Source: Anaerovoracaceae bacterium
Lineage (GTDB): Bacteria > Bacillota > Clostridia > Peptostreptococcales > Anaerovoracaceae
Direction: 5' to 3'
NCBI GenBank assembly: GCA_029983755.1
Contig: JASBYX010000022.1
Span: forward strand, 1-28,676
Length of the DNA stretch: 28,676 nt
Shown here in pieces: positions 5,469 to 13,536 of the stretch. A program made the translations under genes and the position numbers. Each line of letters opens with the position of its first letter. Positions within the stretch are counted from its first letter, which is position 1. The notes under the pieces are model-generated. The model made no database searches. It saw only the letters and a list, made by a program, of their open reading frames with translations, and was not told the origin of the DNA.

Positions 5469-7076
5469 TTATTTATCGGCGTTTTCCAGTCGCTTGAGAG
5501 CCAAGGCTATGGTTAAACCCGGTATTACTCTGTTCCCAGTGATTTCAGCTCCCAGCACATCATTTATCCTCTTAAGTCTATACTGTACCGTGTTAGTGTG
5601 AATCCCCATGAAGCTTGCTGTCTTTGAGCTGTTCAGGCCTGCGTCTAAAACGAAGGTTTCCAGGGTTTCAAGAAGCTGCTTTGCCTTATGATCTCCAAGT
5701 TCCTTGCGAAATGGCTCCAGAAGATCCATATACGCCTTTTTCAGACCGGTGTTTTGCATCCTTATATTGATACAATTGCTCACCAGGGTCATATCATATT
5801 TTGTGAAAACTCTCTTATATGGGAAAACGCTTTCCACAAAGATCCAGTTTTCAGTTATAAGTCTGAACCCGTCTACAGCACCTTCGATTCCCTCAATCCC
5901 TGTTGAGTGGAAAATTCTCACAGCTTTGGATCCTTCCTTCATCCTGGAGAAAAGCTGCAGACATAGAGATTTGTCCGACTCTTCCTCCTCGGAGTCCTTC
6001 TCCAAAAGATCCTTCCTGTAGATCATTCCCTGCATCTCTCCGTCGCCGGAAATTCTGATGACTTCAATGGCATGTTTGCTAACCATATCATCTATGAGTT
6101 CGTTGGCATGGGCAATATCTATATCCTGGCACTGAAAAACGCTTATTATCTGCTTGTCCTCAATACCAAGCTCATTCCTTAAGGAATATGCCAAGCTCAC
6201 GTTTCCTCTGCCAAGAGCTTTGATAATATCAGCCTTCGCATCCCGTTCCGGCGTGAACTTCCACATTCCCATGGCAATTTCAATTATTTCGGCAAGCTTA
6301 GTGATTTCACCTGCCGAGTAGTTATCATCGTTGTCCACTATGAATATAAAATGCTTTTGGCCGTCCACGGATATAGGACCCCAATAGGTCAAAACACCAT
6401 TGACATCGATGAAGGTGTATATCCCTGACTTTTCCACATCCCTATCTTTTCCAAGCCTTATTGCATCTTCGATGGTGGCCTGATGTCTGGTTTCCACAGT
6501 AAGGATGGGATTATAATCCTTGCTCAGAAGAATTACCTGAAAATCATTGCTGATAGCGGCTTCCTTCAAAGCGGTTTGAAAATTGGAATACTTCTCGAAA
6601 TTCAGAAGATGGTATATGGTCTTGGTAATGAGATCGTTTCTAAAGTTATCTCCATAGAGAATCTTATCCATAACACCTTCGATGACATCTGAGAATCTAA
6701 TGTCAACGCCTTTGATGTCTTTAACACAAAGTAGCGGCAGGTCAAGCTCTCTTGCCACCTCAACTGTTCTATCCTTCAGATACAGGTCTCCATCTCGCCA
6801 AAAGACTACAATTCCTGCTATCTTTGCCATAGCAAGGCCTTTGACAATTTTTATCTGTAAGGCTTCATCCATGGGCTCATCTTTGACTCCGTGATCCCGA
6901 AAGCTTGTGAGCACAAGCTGATTTGGTTTGCCATTTTCGGCGAGAATCGCTTCAATGGAACCACCTTCCATGACAGAAACGCTGGTTACTCGTCTGTGAC
7001 TTTGTGATTTCCCTGACAGTATCTGAGCGTGTCTTAATGAATCAATCTCCAAACAGTCGGCTATGGTTACTTTCAT
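5469..7076 (-). CDS. PucR-family transcriptional regulator
   Basis: A 535-residue regulator. Residues 1 to about 122 match the PucR N-terminal domain (VTIADCLEI, then LVLTSFRDHG and LPLLCVKDI). A long middle region follows. The C-terminal helix-turn-helix of the PucR/CdaR type is at about 472-515 (LNSSKTASFMGIHTNTVQYR LKRI), ending in TIALALKRLE. Family members control purine or other nitrogen catabolism, but ligand and targets cannot be read here. Its start lies three bases after the ftsH stop, and its GGAGG ribosome binding site lies inside the last ftsH codons, so it is cotranscribed and probably translationally coupled. A regulator between ftsH and coaX is not part of the usual Firmicutes order, where hpt is generally found upstream of ftsH; hpt is missing here. 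Confidence 0.85.
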   Translation of the reverse strand: MKVTIADCLEIDSLRHAQILSGKSQSHRRVTSVSVMEGGSIEAILAENGKPNQLVLTSFRDHGVKDEPMDEALQIKIVKGLAMAKIAGIVVFWRDGDLYLKDRTVEVARELDLPLLCVKDIKGVDIRFSDVIEGVMDKILYGDNFRNDLITKTIYHLLNFEKYSNFQTALKEAAISNDFQVILLSKDYNPILTVETRHQATIEDAIRLGKDRDVEKSGIYTFIDVNGVLTYWGPISVDGQKHFIFIVDNDDNYSAGEITKLAEIIEIAMGMWKFTPERDAKADIIKALGRGNVSLAYSLRNELGIEDKQIISVFQCQDIDIAHANELIDDMVSKHAIEVIRISGDGEMQGMIYRKDLLEKDSEEEESDKSLCLQLFSRMKEGSKAVRIFHSTGIEGIEGAVDGFRLITENWIFVESVFPYKRVFTKYDMTLVSNCINIRMQNTGLKKAYMDLLEPFRKELGDHKAKQLLETLETFVLDAGLNSSKTASFMGIHTNTVQYRLKRINDVLGAEITGNRVIPGLTIALALKRLENADK

Positions 7077-7079
7077 ATC

Positions 7080-9338
7080 TTAGTCCTCCCGATCCTCCCG
7101 TGAGGTATCCTCATCGTCTTTTTCTATATCACCATTATTATCTTCTTTTTTTATCTCATCCTTATTATCTTCTTCGGTGATGACAACAAACTTTCTCTTA
7201 AATCCGTCAGGAGTCTTCTGGAAAGCCGGGCCTGCAACGGCAACGATGTTTTCGGATTTTTGCATGTTCTTCTTTGCTTCAGCAATCATCCTGTCACGCT
7301 CTGCTGCATCTCTTGCATTTTCTTCTTCAATGGCCTTTTCCTCTTCCATTACCTGTTCAGCCAAGGTTTCCGGATCCAGTTCCCCATTGAAAAGGGCTTC
7401 GAATTGCTTTCCATCGATGGTCTCCACCTTAAGGAGAGCCTGGGCAACCCTCTCAAGCTTATCCATATTCTCTTCCAAAATAGACTTAGTCTCCTCAAAT
7501 GCCTTGTCTATTATCCTTCTAACTTCTTCATCGATTTCAGCAGCTGTAGTCTCCGAATGGTTCTGTCGAGTAGAAAAATCTTTTCCTAGGAACACTTCAT
7601 CGGAGCCGCTGTAGTTCACAGGCCCAAGCTTTTCGCTGAACCCGTATTTTGTGACCATATCTCTTGCGATCTCAGTTGCTCTTTGGATATCGTTAGATGC
7701 TCCCGTGCTTATATCCTCTAAGGTGAGATGCTCAGCAACACGGCCTCCAAGCAGGTGTAGGATATCGTTGAACATACCCTTTCTAGTCTTGAAGAATCGC
7801 TCATTCTTAGGCAGAGACATGGTGAATCCCCCTGCCATTCCCCTTGGCACAATTGTAACCTGGTGCACAGGATCAGAGTCAGGAATAGATCTCATGACTA
7901 TGGCATGACCGGCCTCGTGGTAAGCCGTAAGTCGGCGTTCCTCTTCCGAAATCACCCTGCTCTTCTTTGCAGGGCCTGCTATAACCTTAGTTGTGGCTTC
8001 CTCAACATCAGGCATTCTAATCTTCGTACCGTTTCTTCTTGCAGCCAAAAGAGCCGCTTCGTTGAGAAGGTTCTCAAGATCCGCAGGAGTAAACCCTGGA
8101 GTTCTTCTCGCCAAAATACTTGGGGAAACTTCCTTATCCATAGGTTTATTCTTAGAGTGAACCTTGATGATTTCCTCCCTGCCTTTAACATCCGGAATGC
8201 CTATAACTATCTGTCTGTCAAATCTTCCCGGTCTTAGGATTGCAGGGTCCAGAACGTCCGGCCTGTTTGTAGCAGCCATTATAATGACTCCAGAGTTTTC
8301 ACCGAATCCATCCATCTCAACGAGAAGTTGGTTCAAAGTCTGCTCCCTTTCATCGTTACCGCCGCCCAGCCCGGCTCCTCTCTTTCGACCGACTGCATCT
8401 ATTTCGTCTATGAAAACTATGCACGGTGCATTTCTCTTAGCTTGGTCAAATAAATCTCTAACTCTTGAGGCACCCACTCCCACAAACATTTCAACAAAGT
8501 CGGAACCGCTTATGGTAAAGAATGGTACTCCTGCTTCCCCGGCTGTAGCCCTAGAAACGTAGGTCTTACCTGTCCCCGGAGGCCCTACAAGTAGGATTCC
8601 CTTAGGAATTCTCGCACCTAAATGCTGGTACTTCATAGGATCTTTGAGGAAGTCAACAATTTCCATTAGCTCCTCTTTCTCCTCGTGAAGACCTGCCACA
8701 TCATCGAATGTAATCTTCTTACCGTCACCCTTGTAGAGTTTTGCTTTGCTCTTGCCAAAATTGAAGGCTTTGCCCTGTCCACCTCTTGTCATCATTATGA
8801 ACAAGAAAACAGCCACACCGATCATTATCAACGTTGGAAGAAAGTTCATGAATCCTTCCATCATTGACGGTGGCTTAGTGGTAATCTCCTTAATTTTTCC
8901 ATCTTTCAGCTGTGGGAAAACATAGTTTTCCTCAAGCCAAGAAATCTCAGTCAGATACGGTGCATATGTAACCGCATACCTTTTCTTCGGACCTTCAGTC
9001 TCATCGCTGAAAATTGAGTTAAGGGATTTCTGGAAGGCTTCAGCCTGCTTATTAGGGTCTTTGCTCTTGCTGGCCTTCTCCTGTTCTTTCCTCTGCTCTT
9101 TCAGTTTCTTTTCGGCTTTTTCCGCTTCGGCACGCTCCTTGTCCGTCATGATTTGAGCGCGTATCTTTCTTTCGGAAATATCTATAGCTACAACCTGTTC
9201 TTTCTCCAGGTACTTGACCATGGTTGAGAAAGGTACTTGTTTTTCAGTTGAATCTCCACCTTTAAAATATGAAGCCATACCCAGAATTATGAGACATATG
9301 ACAACATATATAATCAAATTCTTGCTGAATTTTTTCAA
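7080..9338 (-). CDS. ftsH: ATP-dependent zinc metalloprotease FtsH
   Basis: Membrane-anchored AAA+ protease that degrades misfolded and regulatory membrane proteins. With the TTG start at 9338 it has 752 residues. Two membrane segments (about 8-25 and 167-184) flank an extracytoplasmic region with a highly charged, coiled-coil-like insert (about 67-106). Walker A GPPGTGKT is at 252-259, Walker B VFIDEID at 308-314, then the second region of homology, and the zinc site HEAGH at 474-478. The C-terminus is very acidic and contains 27-bp repeats. TTG at 9338 is preferred because AAGGAGG ends eight bases before it; a longer frame from TTG 9365 would place that site inside the gene. It has its own promoter in the end of tilS. 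Confidence 0.95.
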   Translation of the reverse strand: MKKFSKNLIIYVVICLIILGMASYFKGGDSTEKQVPFSTMVKYLEKEQVVAIDISERKIRAQIMTDKERAEAEKAEKKLKEQRKEQEKASKSKDPNKQAEAFQKSLNSIFSDETEGPKKRYAVTYAPYLTEISWLEENYVFPQLKDGKIKEITTKPPSMMEGFMNFLPTLIMIGVAVFLFIMMTRGGQGKAFNFGKSKAKLYKGDGKKITFDDVAGLHEEKEELMEIVDFLKDPMKYQHLGARIPKGILLVGPPGTGKTYVSRATAGEAGVPFFTISGSDFVEMFVGVGASRVRDLFDQAKRNAPCIVFIDEIDAVGRKRGAGLGGGNDEREQTLNQLLVEMDGFGENSGVIIMAATNRPDVLDPAILRPGRFDRQIVIGIPDVKGREEIIKVHSKNKPMDKEVSPSILARRTPGFTPADLENLLNEAALLAARRNGTKIRMPDVEEATTKVIAGPAKKSRVISEEERRLTAYHEAGHAIVMRSIPDSDPVHQVTIVPRGMAGGFTMSLPKNERFFKTRKGMFNDILHLLGGRVAEHLTLEDISTGASNDIQRATEIARDMVTKYGFSEKLGPVNYSGSDEVFLGKDFSTRQNHSETTAAEIDEEVRRIIDKAFEETKSILEENMDKLERVAQALLKVETIDGKQFEALFNGELDPETLAEQVMEEEKAIEEENARDAAERDRMIAEAKKNMQKSENIVAVAGPAFQKTPDGFKRKFVVITEEDNKDEIKKEDNNGDIEKDDEDTSREDRED
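7095..7175 (-). repeat. 27-bp tandem repeat in the ftsH 3' end
   Basis: Three adjacent 27-base units (7175-7149, 7148-7122, 7121-7095) encode EEDNKDEIK, KEDNNGDIE and KDDEDTSRE. The first two share most positions, including AAGAAGATAATAA; the third is more diverged. They extend the acidic tail of FtsH past the conserved protease domain. Confidence 0.6.
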
Positions 9339-9376
9339 ATCAAAGTCCTCCTTACTTACTGTCAAACAGCCCTACT

Positions 9377-9405
9377 ATGATATCATATTCACATTAAAAT
9401 TTCAA
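9377..9405 (-). promoter_or_regulatory. Promoter of ftsH inside the 3' end of tilS
   Basis: TTGAAA (9405-9400) lies in the last codons of tilS, followed after 17 bases by TATCAT (9382-9377), with TGA just upstream making an extended -10. The -10 lies in the 10-bp palindrome ATGATATCAT (9377-9386). Transcription would start near 9370. No CIRCE or CtsR-type heat-shock operator was seen. Confidence 0.65.
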
Positions 9406-11023
9406 TAGATATCCAGTCCTCACCTTCCGGATTTCTAAACTGGAAATGATGGGAAACTCTTCCCCTTGTATTGCCAAAAACGTCCCCGATCCAAATTACC
9501 TCAGAACCCACTGCAAGAATCGGCACAAAATCTCTCATGATTCTGGGAACTTTATCATCAATCAGAAGATTCTTGATCGTCTTCCTTCCGCCATTTGCAA
9601 GATAAATGTAGTCTCCGGGTCTTCTATAGCGCAAAACAGGTTCCGTCCCTTTGCCATATCTTTCTTCCAAGGTTTTCTTCGATAAGAAGATTTCTACAGA
9701 CTTTTTGCTGAAATCATAATCTCCTTTTCCCGGAAAATCATCTCCGGAATTGCCCTTTGAAACGCTGTTTTTAGAACTTTCTTCTGTAGCATTCATAGTG
9801 TCATTTGTTACAGATTCGCCCTTGCCTAATGAAGAAATCCTCATCTTTAAATCTTCTTCCGTCCTTGAGAAAAACTCCGGGGAAAAAAATCCAATATTGT
9901 TGTAAAGACGACAGGCAACATAACCTCCGGGAAGATCTATCTGTGCTGACGGATTTTGGCTGGTTAAAAGACCCAAAACACCTTCTAAATGTTCATAGCT
10001 CACATTTTCCCTGAGCTCCACCTGTATCAATGCTTTTGCAATCAACTTTTTAGATAAGACCTTATGACATCCCAGGAATAATTTAACCGGAAGTATAATA
10101 TGATCAACACTCCCCGGGCAATACTTAACTTCCCTCACCGAGTCAAATATTTTGTTGGCCTCTTTATCTAAAAAATCTTCATATTCTGCCGCTATACTGC
10201 CAAGGCGCACTATTGCACCCTTAGCCGAAGAATTTATACTCTCCATCTTGGGAATAATCTCTAATCTGATTTTGTTTCTCGCATAAAGGGATTCATTGTT
10301 AGTACAATCTACACAATATGGAATCCCTTCATTATCAAGAAATCCAACAATCTCTTTCTTTTCTATACCCAAAATGGGCCTTATGACTTCAAACCCTGAC
10401 GCCAAGAAACTTGAGTGGCCCATAGCTTTTAGGCCATTGATACCGGTACCCCTTATAATTCTGTATATGATGGTCTCCGCCTGATCATCCTTATTCTGTG
10501 CAACAGCAATCTTTGGCCTGGGGCCGCCTTTTATACCAGTTCTTGCTGCGCCCTTGTCAGGTGATACACCATAATCCGGCAGGCGTTCTTCCGATAAAAC
10601 TTCCTCAGATGCTACATCCCCATTAGGTGATGATACGCCCTTACCCGCCAAACGTTCTTCCGTTAAAAGTTCCTGCGCATAGTCAGAAAAGGCCTCATAC
10701 CTTGCATCTCGACCGGCCTCCTCAACAGAAATTTTTCTGTCCTTTGCAAGCTGTTCACAATTTATTTTCACAACACGCAGAGGCACATTCCATCTATTGC
10801 ATAAGGATCGAACAAAGGCCTCGTCACTATCACTGGATTCCCCGCGTAAACCGTGATTCACATGCACACAATGAATGTCCAGCTTTAATTCATCTTTCAA
10901 TGAATTTAGAGCACAAAAAAGACACACAGAGTCCGGCCCTCCTGAAAGGCCCAAAACTATGCGATCTCCCTTTTGAATTACCCCCGTATTCTTAATGCGG
11001 TTTGTCAAAATTTCTAAATTCAT
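9389..11023 (-). CDS. tilS: tRNA(Ile)-lysidine synthase
   Basis: Modifies C34 of the minor tRNA-Ile to lysidine so that it reads AUA. With the ATG at 11023 it has 544 residues. The PP-loop SGGPDS is at 27-32, followed by HVNHGLRG and later DDQAET. The C-terminal RNA-binding part has LRYRRPGDYI and GGRKTIKNLLIDDKVPR. Two features are odd. A roughly 50-residue insert before DDQAET contains a duplicated 22-23-residue unit, and the usual His-His/His-Asn before DDQAET reads Gln-Asn (AVAQNKDDQAET). A second low-complexity insert lies before the C-terminal domain. An earlier TTG (11041) would add six residues, but no ribosome binding site precedes either start, and a -10 box sits six bases before the ATG. 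Confidence 0.92.
   Translation of the reverse strand: MNLEILTNRIKNTGVIQKGDRIVLGLSGGPDSVCLFCALNSLKDELKLDIHCVHVNHGLRGESSDSDEAFVRSLCNRWNVPLRVVKINCEQLAKDRKISVEEAGRDARYEAFSDYAQELLTEERLAGKGVSSPNGDVASEEVLSEERLPDYGVSPDKGAARTGIKGGPRPKIAVAQNKDDQAETIIYRIIRGTGINGLKAMGHSSFLASGFEVIRPILGIEKKEIVGFLDNEGIPYCVDCTNNESLYARNKIRLEIIPKMESINSSAKGAIVRLGSIAAEYEDFLDKEANKIFDSVREVKYCPGSVDHIILPVKLFLGCHKVLSKKLIAKALIQVELRENVSYEHLEGVLGLLTSQNPSAQIDLPGGYVACRLYNNIGFFSPEFFSRTEEDLKMRISSLGKGESVTNDTMNATEESSKNSVSKGNSGDDFPGKGDYDFSKKSVEIFLSKKTLEERYGKGTEPVLRYRRPGDYIYLANGGRKTIKNLLIDDKVPRIMRDFVPILAVGSEVIWIGDVFGNTRGRVSHHFQFRNPEGEDWISIEILM
10559..10674 (-). repeat. Tandem duplication of about 66-69 bp inside tilS
   Basis: Two copies of a unit share GTGAT..ACnCC and GTTCTTCCGnTAAAAnTTCCT (plus-strand reading; cores 10561-10605 and 10627-10674). 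The protein copies read ELLTEERLAGKGVSSP and EVLSEERLPDYGVSP. The insert lies in a surface region of the ATP-binding domain, between its conserved motifs. Confidence 0.65.
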
Positions 11024-11029
11024 GATTGG

Positions 11030-11038
11030 ATTATACCA
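11030..11038 (-). promoter_or_regulatory. Extended -10 promoter of tilS, suggesting a leaderless mRNA
   Basis: The minus strand reads TGGTATAAT followed by six bases and then the tilS ATG, so transcription should begin at or within a base or two of the start codon. The -35 region is poor (TGTGAA, 18 bases upstream) and no Shine-Dalgarno sequence is present. Confidence 0.5.
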
Positions 11039-11181
11039 CAAATTTTATACAACTTCACATTATTCCCTCATTATTATTATTTATTTTTGGTTTTGTCAAC
11101 AAAACAGCAGTAAATCATTAGGTTAAAGCCGTTCCCGAAACAAATCAACAGAGTTAGCTGTCAGCTGCCAACAAAATAACA

Positions 11182-11214
11182 GCCACATCCAATGTCATAA
11201 ACAAGGAATGTGGC
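11182..11214 (-). terminator. Candidate terminator hairpin downstream of cbiO
   Basis: GCCACATTCC (11214-11205) pairs with GGATGTGGC (11190-11182) with one bulged base, followed on the minus strand by TGTTATTTTGTT. It lies about 130 bases past the cbiO stop codon. It could also act on the plus strand, where CTGCGTTTTAATTT follows. The T-run is interrupted in both directions. The rest of 11042-11340 holds only this and the stem at 11266-11339. Confidence 0.5.
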
Positions 11215-11265
11215 CTGCGTTTTAATTTCATATACAAATATATTCAAAAGCTGGAAAATGCAGCA

Positions 11266-11339
11266 AGCAAGAGCTTTGAAAGACATGCTTTCAGGAGCTA
11301 CATGGAAAACTTTAAAAGCAACAAAAGACAGCTCTTGCT
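11266..11339 (-). other. Nested stem-loop at the end of the cbi operon
   Basis: A 10-bp perfect stem joins 11266-11275 (AGCAAGAGCT) to 11330-11339 (AGCTCTTGCT). Within its loop is a second hairpin, TGAAAG (11277-11282) with CTTTCA (11288-11293). It begins one base after the cbiO stop codon. There is no adjacent U-run, so it may protect the mRNA 3' end rather than terminate. No coding potential is evident. Confidence 0.4.
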
Positions 11340-11340
11340 C

Positions 11341-12255
11341 TCACTTTATCAGCTCATCCAGCTCTTCCACCGTTCTTGGAGTATACTTTGACTTTTCCAC
11401 GACACCTTTATCCACCAGCCTGTCGTAAAACTCCAGAACCATTGGTTTCTCAAGATTAGCCTTCTTAAGAACTTCCTTGTTGTGGAAAACAGCCCTTGGC
11501 TTATCGTGCATCAAAACCTTACCCTGATCAACTACCACGACCTCGTCCGCCCATCCGTAAGCATAGTTCACATCGTGGGTTGACACAAGGACGGTTATCC
11601 CTTCATTTACCATCATTTCTATAATGCCGTTTACAATGGTGGTATGCTTTGGATCAAGTGAGGATGCCGGTTCGTCTAAAATTACGATCTTAGGCATCAT
11701 CACCAGAACATCAGCGATTGACACTTGCTTCTTCTGCCCCCCTGACAAGGCGTGGGTCGCCTTATGAACAAAGGGCCCGATGAGAAGTTTTTCCACAACC
11801 TTATTCACAGCCTCTTCAGCCTCTTCCTGACTCATCCCCATGTTCATCGCCCCAAAGGAAATCTCCTGCCTTACACTTGCCGAAAAAAGCTGATTATCCG
11901 GATCCTGAAAAACTATTCCAACCTTGGACCTGAGTTTCATAAGTGACTTTTTATCATACTTTACTTCCTCACCGTCAACCTCTAAATGCCCATCTGCTAA
12001 CTTATGAATCCCATTCAGCGTTAGGAAGAAGGTGGATTTTCCTGCGCCATTGGCACCCAGAAAAGCAATTTTTCTGCCTCTCTTTATCTCCAGTGAGAAT
12101 CCGTCTAGGGAATATGTTTTTTCGTCATCGTATGAAAAGTACAGGTTTTCGGCCTTTATTATTACTTCCTCAGAACATCTGCCCTCGTCGCCACTTACAA
12201 CATATTTACTATCCACACCATTCTTATTTTCCATTGTGTTATCACCTGTTTTCAT
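11341..12255 (-). CDS. cbiO: Cobalt ECF transporter ATPase CbiO
   Basis: The ATP-hydrolysing subunit that powers cobalt uptake with CbiM, CbiN and CbiQ. Of 304 residues, Walker A GANGAGKS is at 67-74, the Q-loop FQDP at 116-119, signature LSGGQ at 170-174 and Walker B VILDEP at 191-196, followed by the switch histidine in STHDVNYAYGWAD. About 30 residues precede the usual N-terminus. The ATG at 12255 is kept because GAGGATGAGAT precedes it, although ATG at 12234 is a possible shorter start. It lies nine bases after cbiQ and is last in cbiMNQO. Specificity for cobalt rather than nickel rests on the B12 riboswitch. Confidence 0.93.
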   Translation of the reverse strand: MKTGDNTMENKNGVDSKYVVSGDEGRCSEEVIIKAENLYFSYDDEKTYSLDGFSLEIKRGRKIAFLGANGAGKSTFFLTLNGIHKLADGHLEVDGEEVKYDKKSLMKLRSKVGIVFQDPDNQLFSASVRQEISFGAMNMGMSQEEAEEAVNKVVEKLLIGPFVHKATHALSGGQKKQVSIADVLVMMPKIVILDEPASSLDPKHTTIVNGIIEMMVNEGITVLVSTHDVNYAYGWADEVVVVDQGKVLMHDKPRAVFHNKEVLKKANLEKPMVLEFYDRLVDKGVVEKSKYTPRTVEELDELIK

Positions 12256-12264
12256 ATCTCATCC

Positions 12265-13053
12265 TCATATATAAATTATGTTTTCAACTCTGATCCATAC
12301 TGTTGCAGCCAGCAAAACAGCCCCAAGACAACCGATTAGCCAAAGAGTGCGGCTATTTTGTTCGTAATGCTCCTCTATCATTCTAAGCTCCCCGTCATAG
12401 CCCCTGGCCTCCATAGCGTCAAATAGGTTATTGGACCTTTTCATAGAGTTTATGAATAGAGCCGAAAGCATGGCAGCAAAGGACTTTAGAGATGTTTTGT
12501 AATTCCTGTACCCCAGACGGGATTTTTGAGAAATCGTTATGTTCGCAGCAACGTTCATCAGAATAAAAATGAACCTGTAAATCAGCATCATCAGCTCCAC
12601 GAAAATCTTCGGAAGTCGGCACTTTCTTAGAACGGAGATTATATCCGGCATGGTGGTGTTCAAAGAGAGAAAGTACAGGCTGGAAACCGCAGCCATAGCG
12701 GTCATGATGAGCTGAATCCCTTGCCACATCCCTATTTTGCTCCCAGTCAGGTAAAAGCTTCCGATTGGTATCGCATAAAGATCCAGAGTCGTCCTTGAAA
12801 TATTAACAAACAGCGCAATTGTTCCAAAGATGAGAAACGACAGCGGCCACGTGAGCAAAACCCGGTACCTCTTTCCGTTGAGACCACCCTTGTACACGTT
12901 CAGATAATAGTTCAGCAACAAAATAGCTGCAGCCATTATCATGGATCGGCTTGCGATGAGCAAAACGATGGTTACCATGGTGTACAGGGCCTTTTCCGTG
13001 GGGTTCACATATCGGAGCTTTGAATAATAACATAATTTATCTATGGTAAGCAT
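12265..13053 (-). CDS. cbiQ: Cobalt ECF transporter transmembrane subunit CbiQ
   Basis: The 262-residue membrane subunit that couples the ATPase to the CbiM/CbiN module. It starts MLTIDKLCYYSKLRYVNP, typical of CbiQ, then has several membrane helices and the coupling motif AMEARGYDG near the C-terminus. The ATG at 13053 is chosen because AAGGGG lies just upstream. A longer frame would extend 20 residues into a stable hairpin between cbiN and cbiQ. Confidence 0.92.
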   Translation of the reverse strand: MLTIDKLCYYSKLRYVNPTEKALYTMVTIVLLIASRSMIMAAAILLLNYYLNVYKGGLNGKRYRVLLTWPLSFLIFGTIALFVNISRTTLDLYAIPIGSFYLTGSKIGMWQGIQLIMTAMAAVSSLYFLSLNTTMPDIISVLRKCRLPKIFVELMMLIYRFIFILMNVAANITISQKSRLGYRNYKTSLKSFAAMLSALFINSMKRSNNLFDAMEARGYDGELRMIEEHYEQNSRTLWLIGCLGAVLLAATVWIRVENIIYI

Positions 13054-13086
13054 AATTCCCCTTATAAATGCACATATTAACACAAA

Positions 13087-13112
13087 TGCCGGCCAGGACA
13101 GCCCGGCCGACA
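13087..13112 (-). other. Very stable intercistronic hairpin between cbiN and cbiQ
   Basis: Read on the minus strand, 26 bases fold into an 11-bp stem (13112-13102 with 13097-13087) closed by the four-base loop CTGT. It includes nine Watson-Crick pairs, mostly G-C, and two G-T wobbles. The wobbles would be mismatches in the opposite transcript, which supports the cbi-operon orientation. No U-run follows, so it may be a processing or stability element or a weak attenuator. Confidence 0.55.
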
Positions 13113-13154
13113 CGATTTAACATCAAATATAACTATCCCGTTATTGTTATTGTT

Positions 13155-13526
13155 CTATTCTTCCTCAGCATCATCAGGAATTCCGTATTTCTTTCTGTCC
13201 TTTGATCTCTGAGTGAGTCTTCCTAGGAAGAAAGCAACGATTCCAACACCGATACCTGTCTGAACGCAGAAAATAAGTGATTCGACTTCTCCCGGAAGTT
13301 CTCCGCCCAAAAGCTTTTCAAGTACAGGCTCAGCCCATGGCTCATACTCATAGTCCTTGTCAGTGATACCCTTGTTTTCCTTTACGATTTCGCTAATAGC
13401 ATCGCTACCTGCATCATCTGATCCACCAAACTCAGCATCCTTAAGTGCGAATAGCGGAACGATTGCCAGAAGCACACAGATGATGATAAGCAGAACTGTA
13501 ATCTTTGCGCTACCTTTCTTGTTCAT
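13155..13526 (-). CDS. cbiN: Cobalt transport protein CbiN
   Basis: Small membrane partner of CbiM needed for metal loading. About 123 residues with two membrane helices (about 10-28 and about 90-108). The family signature is readable: FGGSDDAGSDAISEI, then YEPWAEPVLE and GEVESLIFCVQTGIGVGIVAFFLG. The inter-helix loop is slightly longer than usual. ATG at 13526 is preferred over ATG 13529 because AGGAGG then lies six bases upstream rather than three. It begins ten bases after the cbiM stop. Confidence 0.9.
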   Translation of the reverse strand: MNKKGSAKITVLLIIICVLLAIVPLFALKDAEFGGSDDAGSDAISEIVKENKGITDKDYEYEPWAEPVLEKLLGGELPGEVESLIFCVQTGIGVGIVAFFLGRLTQRSKDRKKYGIPDDAEEE

Positions 13527-13536
13527 CATGCACCTC

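Noticed and set aside
7177..8562. Several open frames opposite ftsH
   Set aside because: They lie antisense to the highly conserved AAA and protease domains and have no ribosome binding sites or family motifs.
9339..9388. CIRCE or CtsR heat-shock operator at ftsH
   Set aside because: Neither consensus is present. The 10-bp palindrome at 9377-9386 is too short and differs in sequence.
13054..13113. 20-residue N-terminal extension of CbiQ
   Set aside because: It would be translated from the intercistronic hairpin, lacks a ribosome binding site, and family members start at the ATG at 13053.
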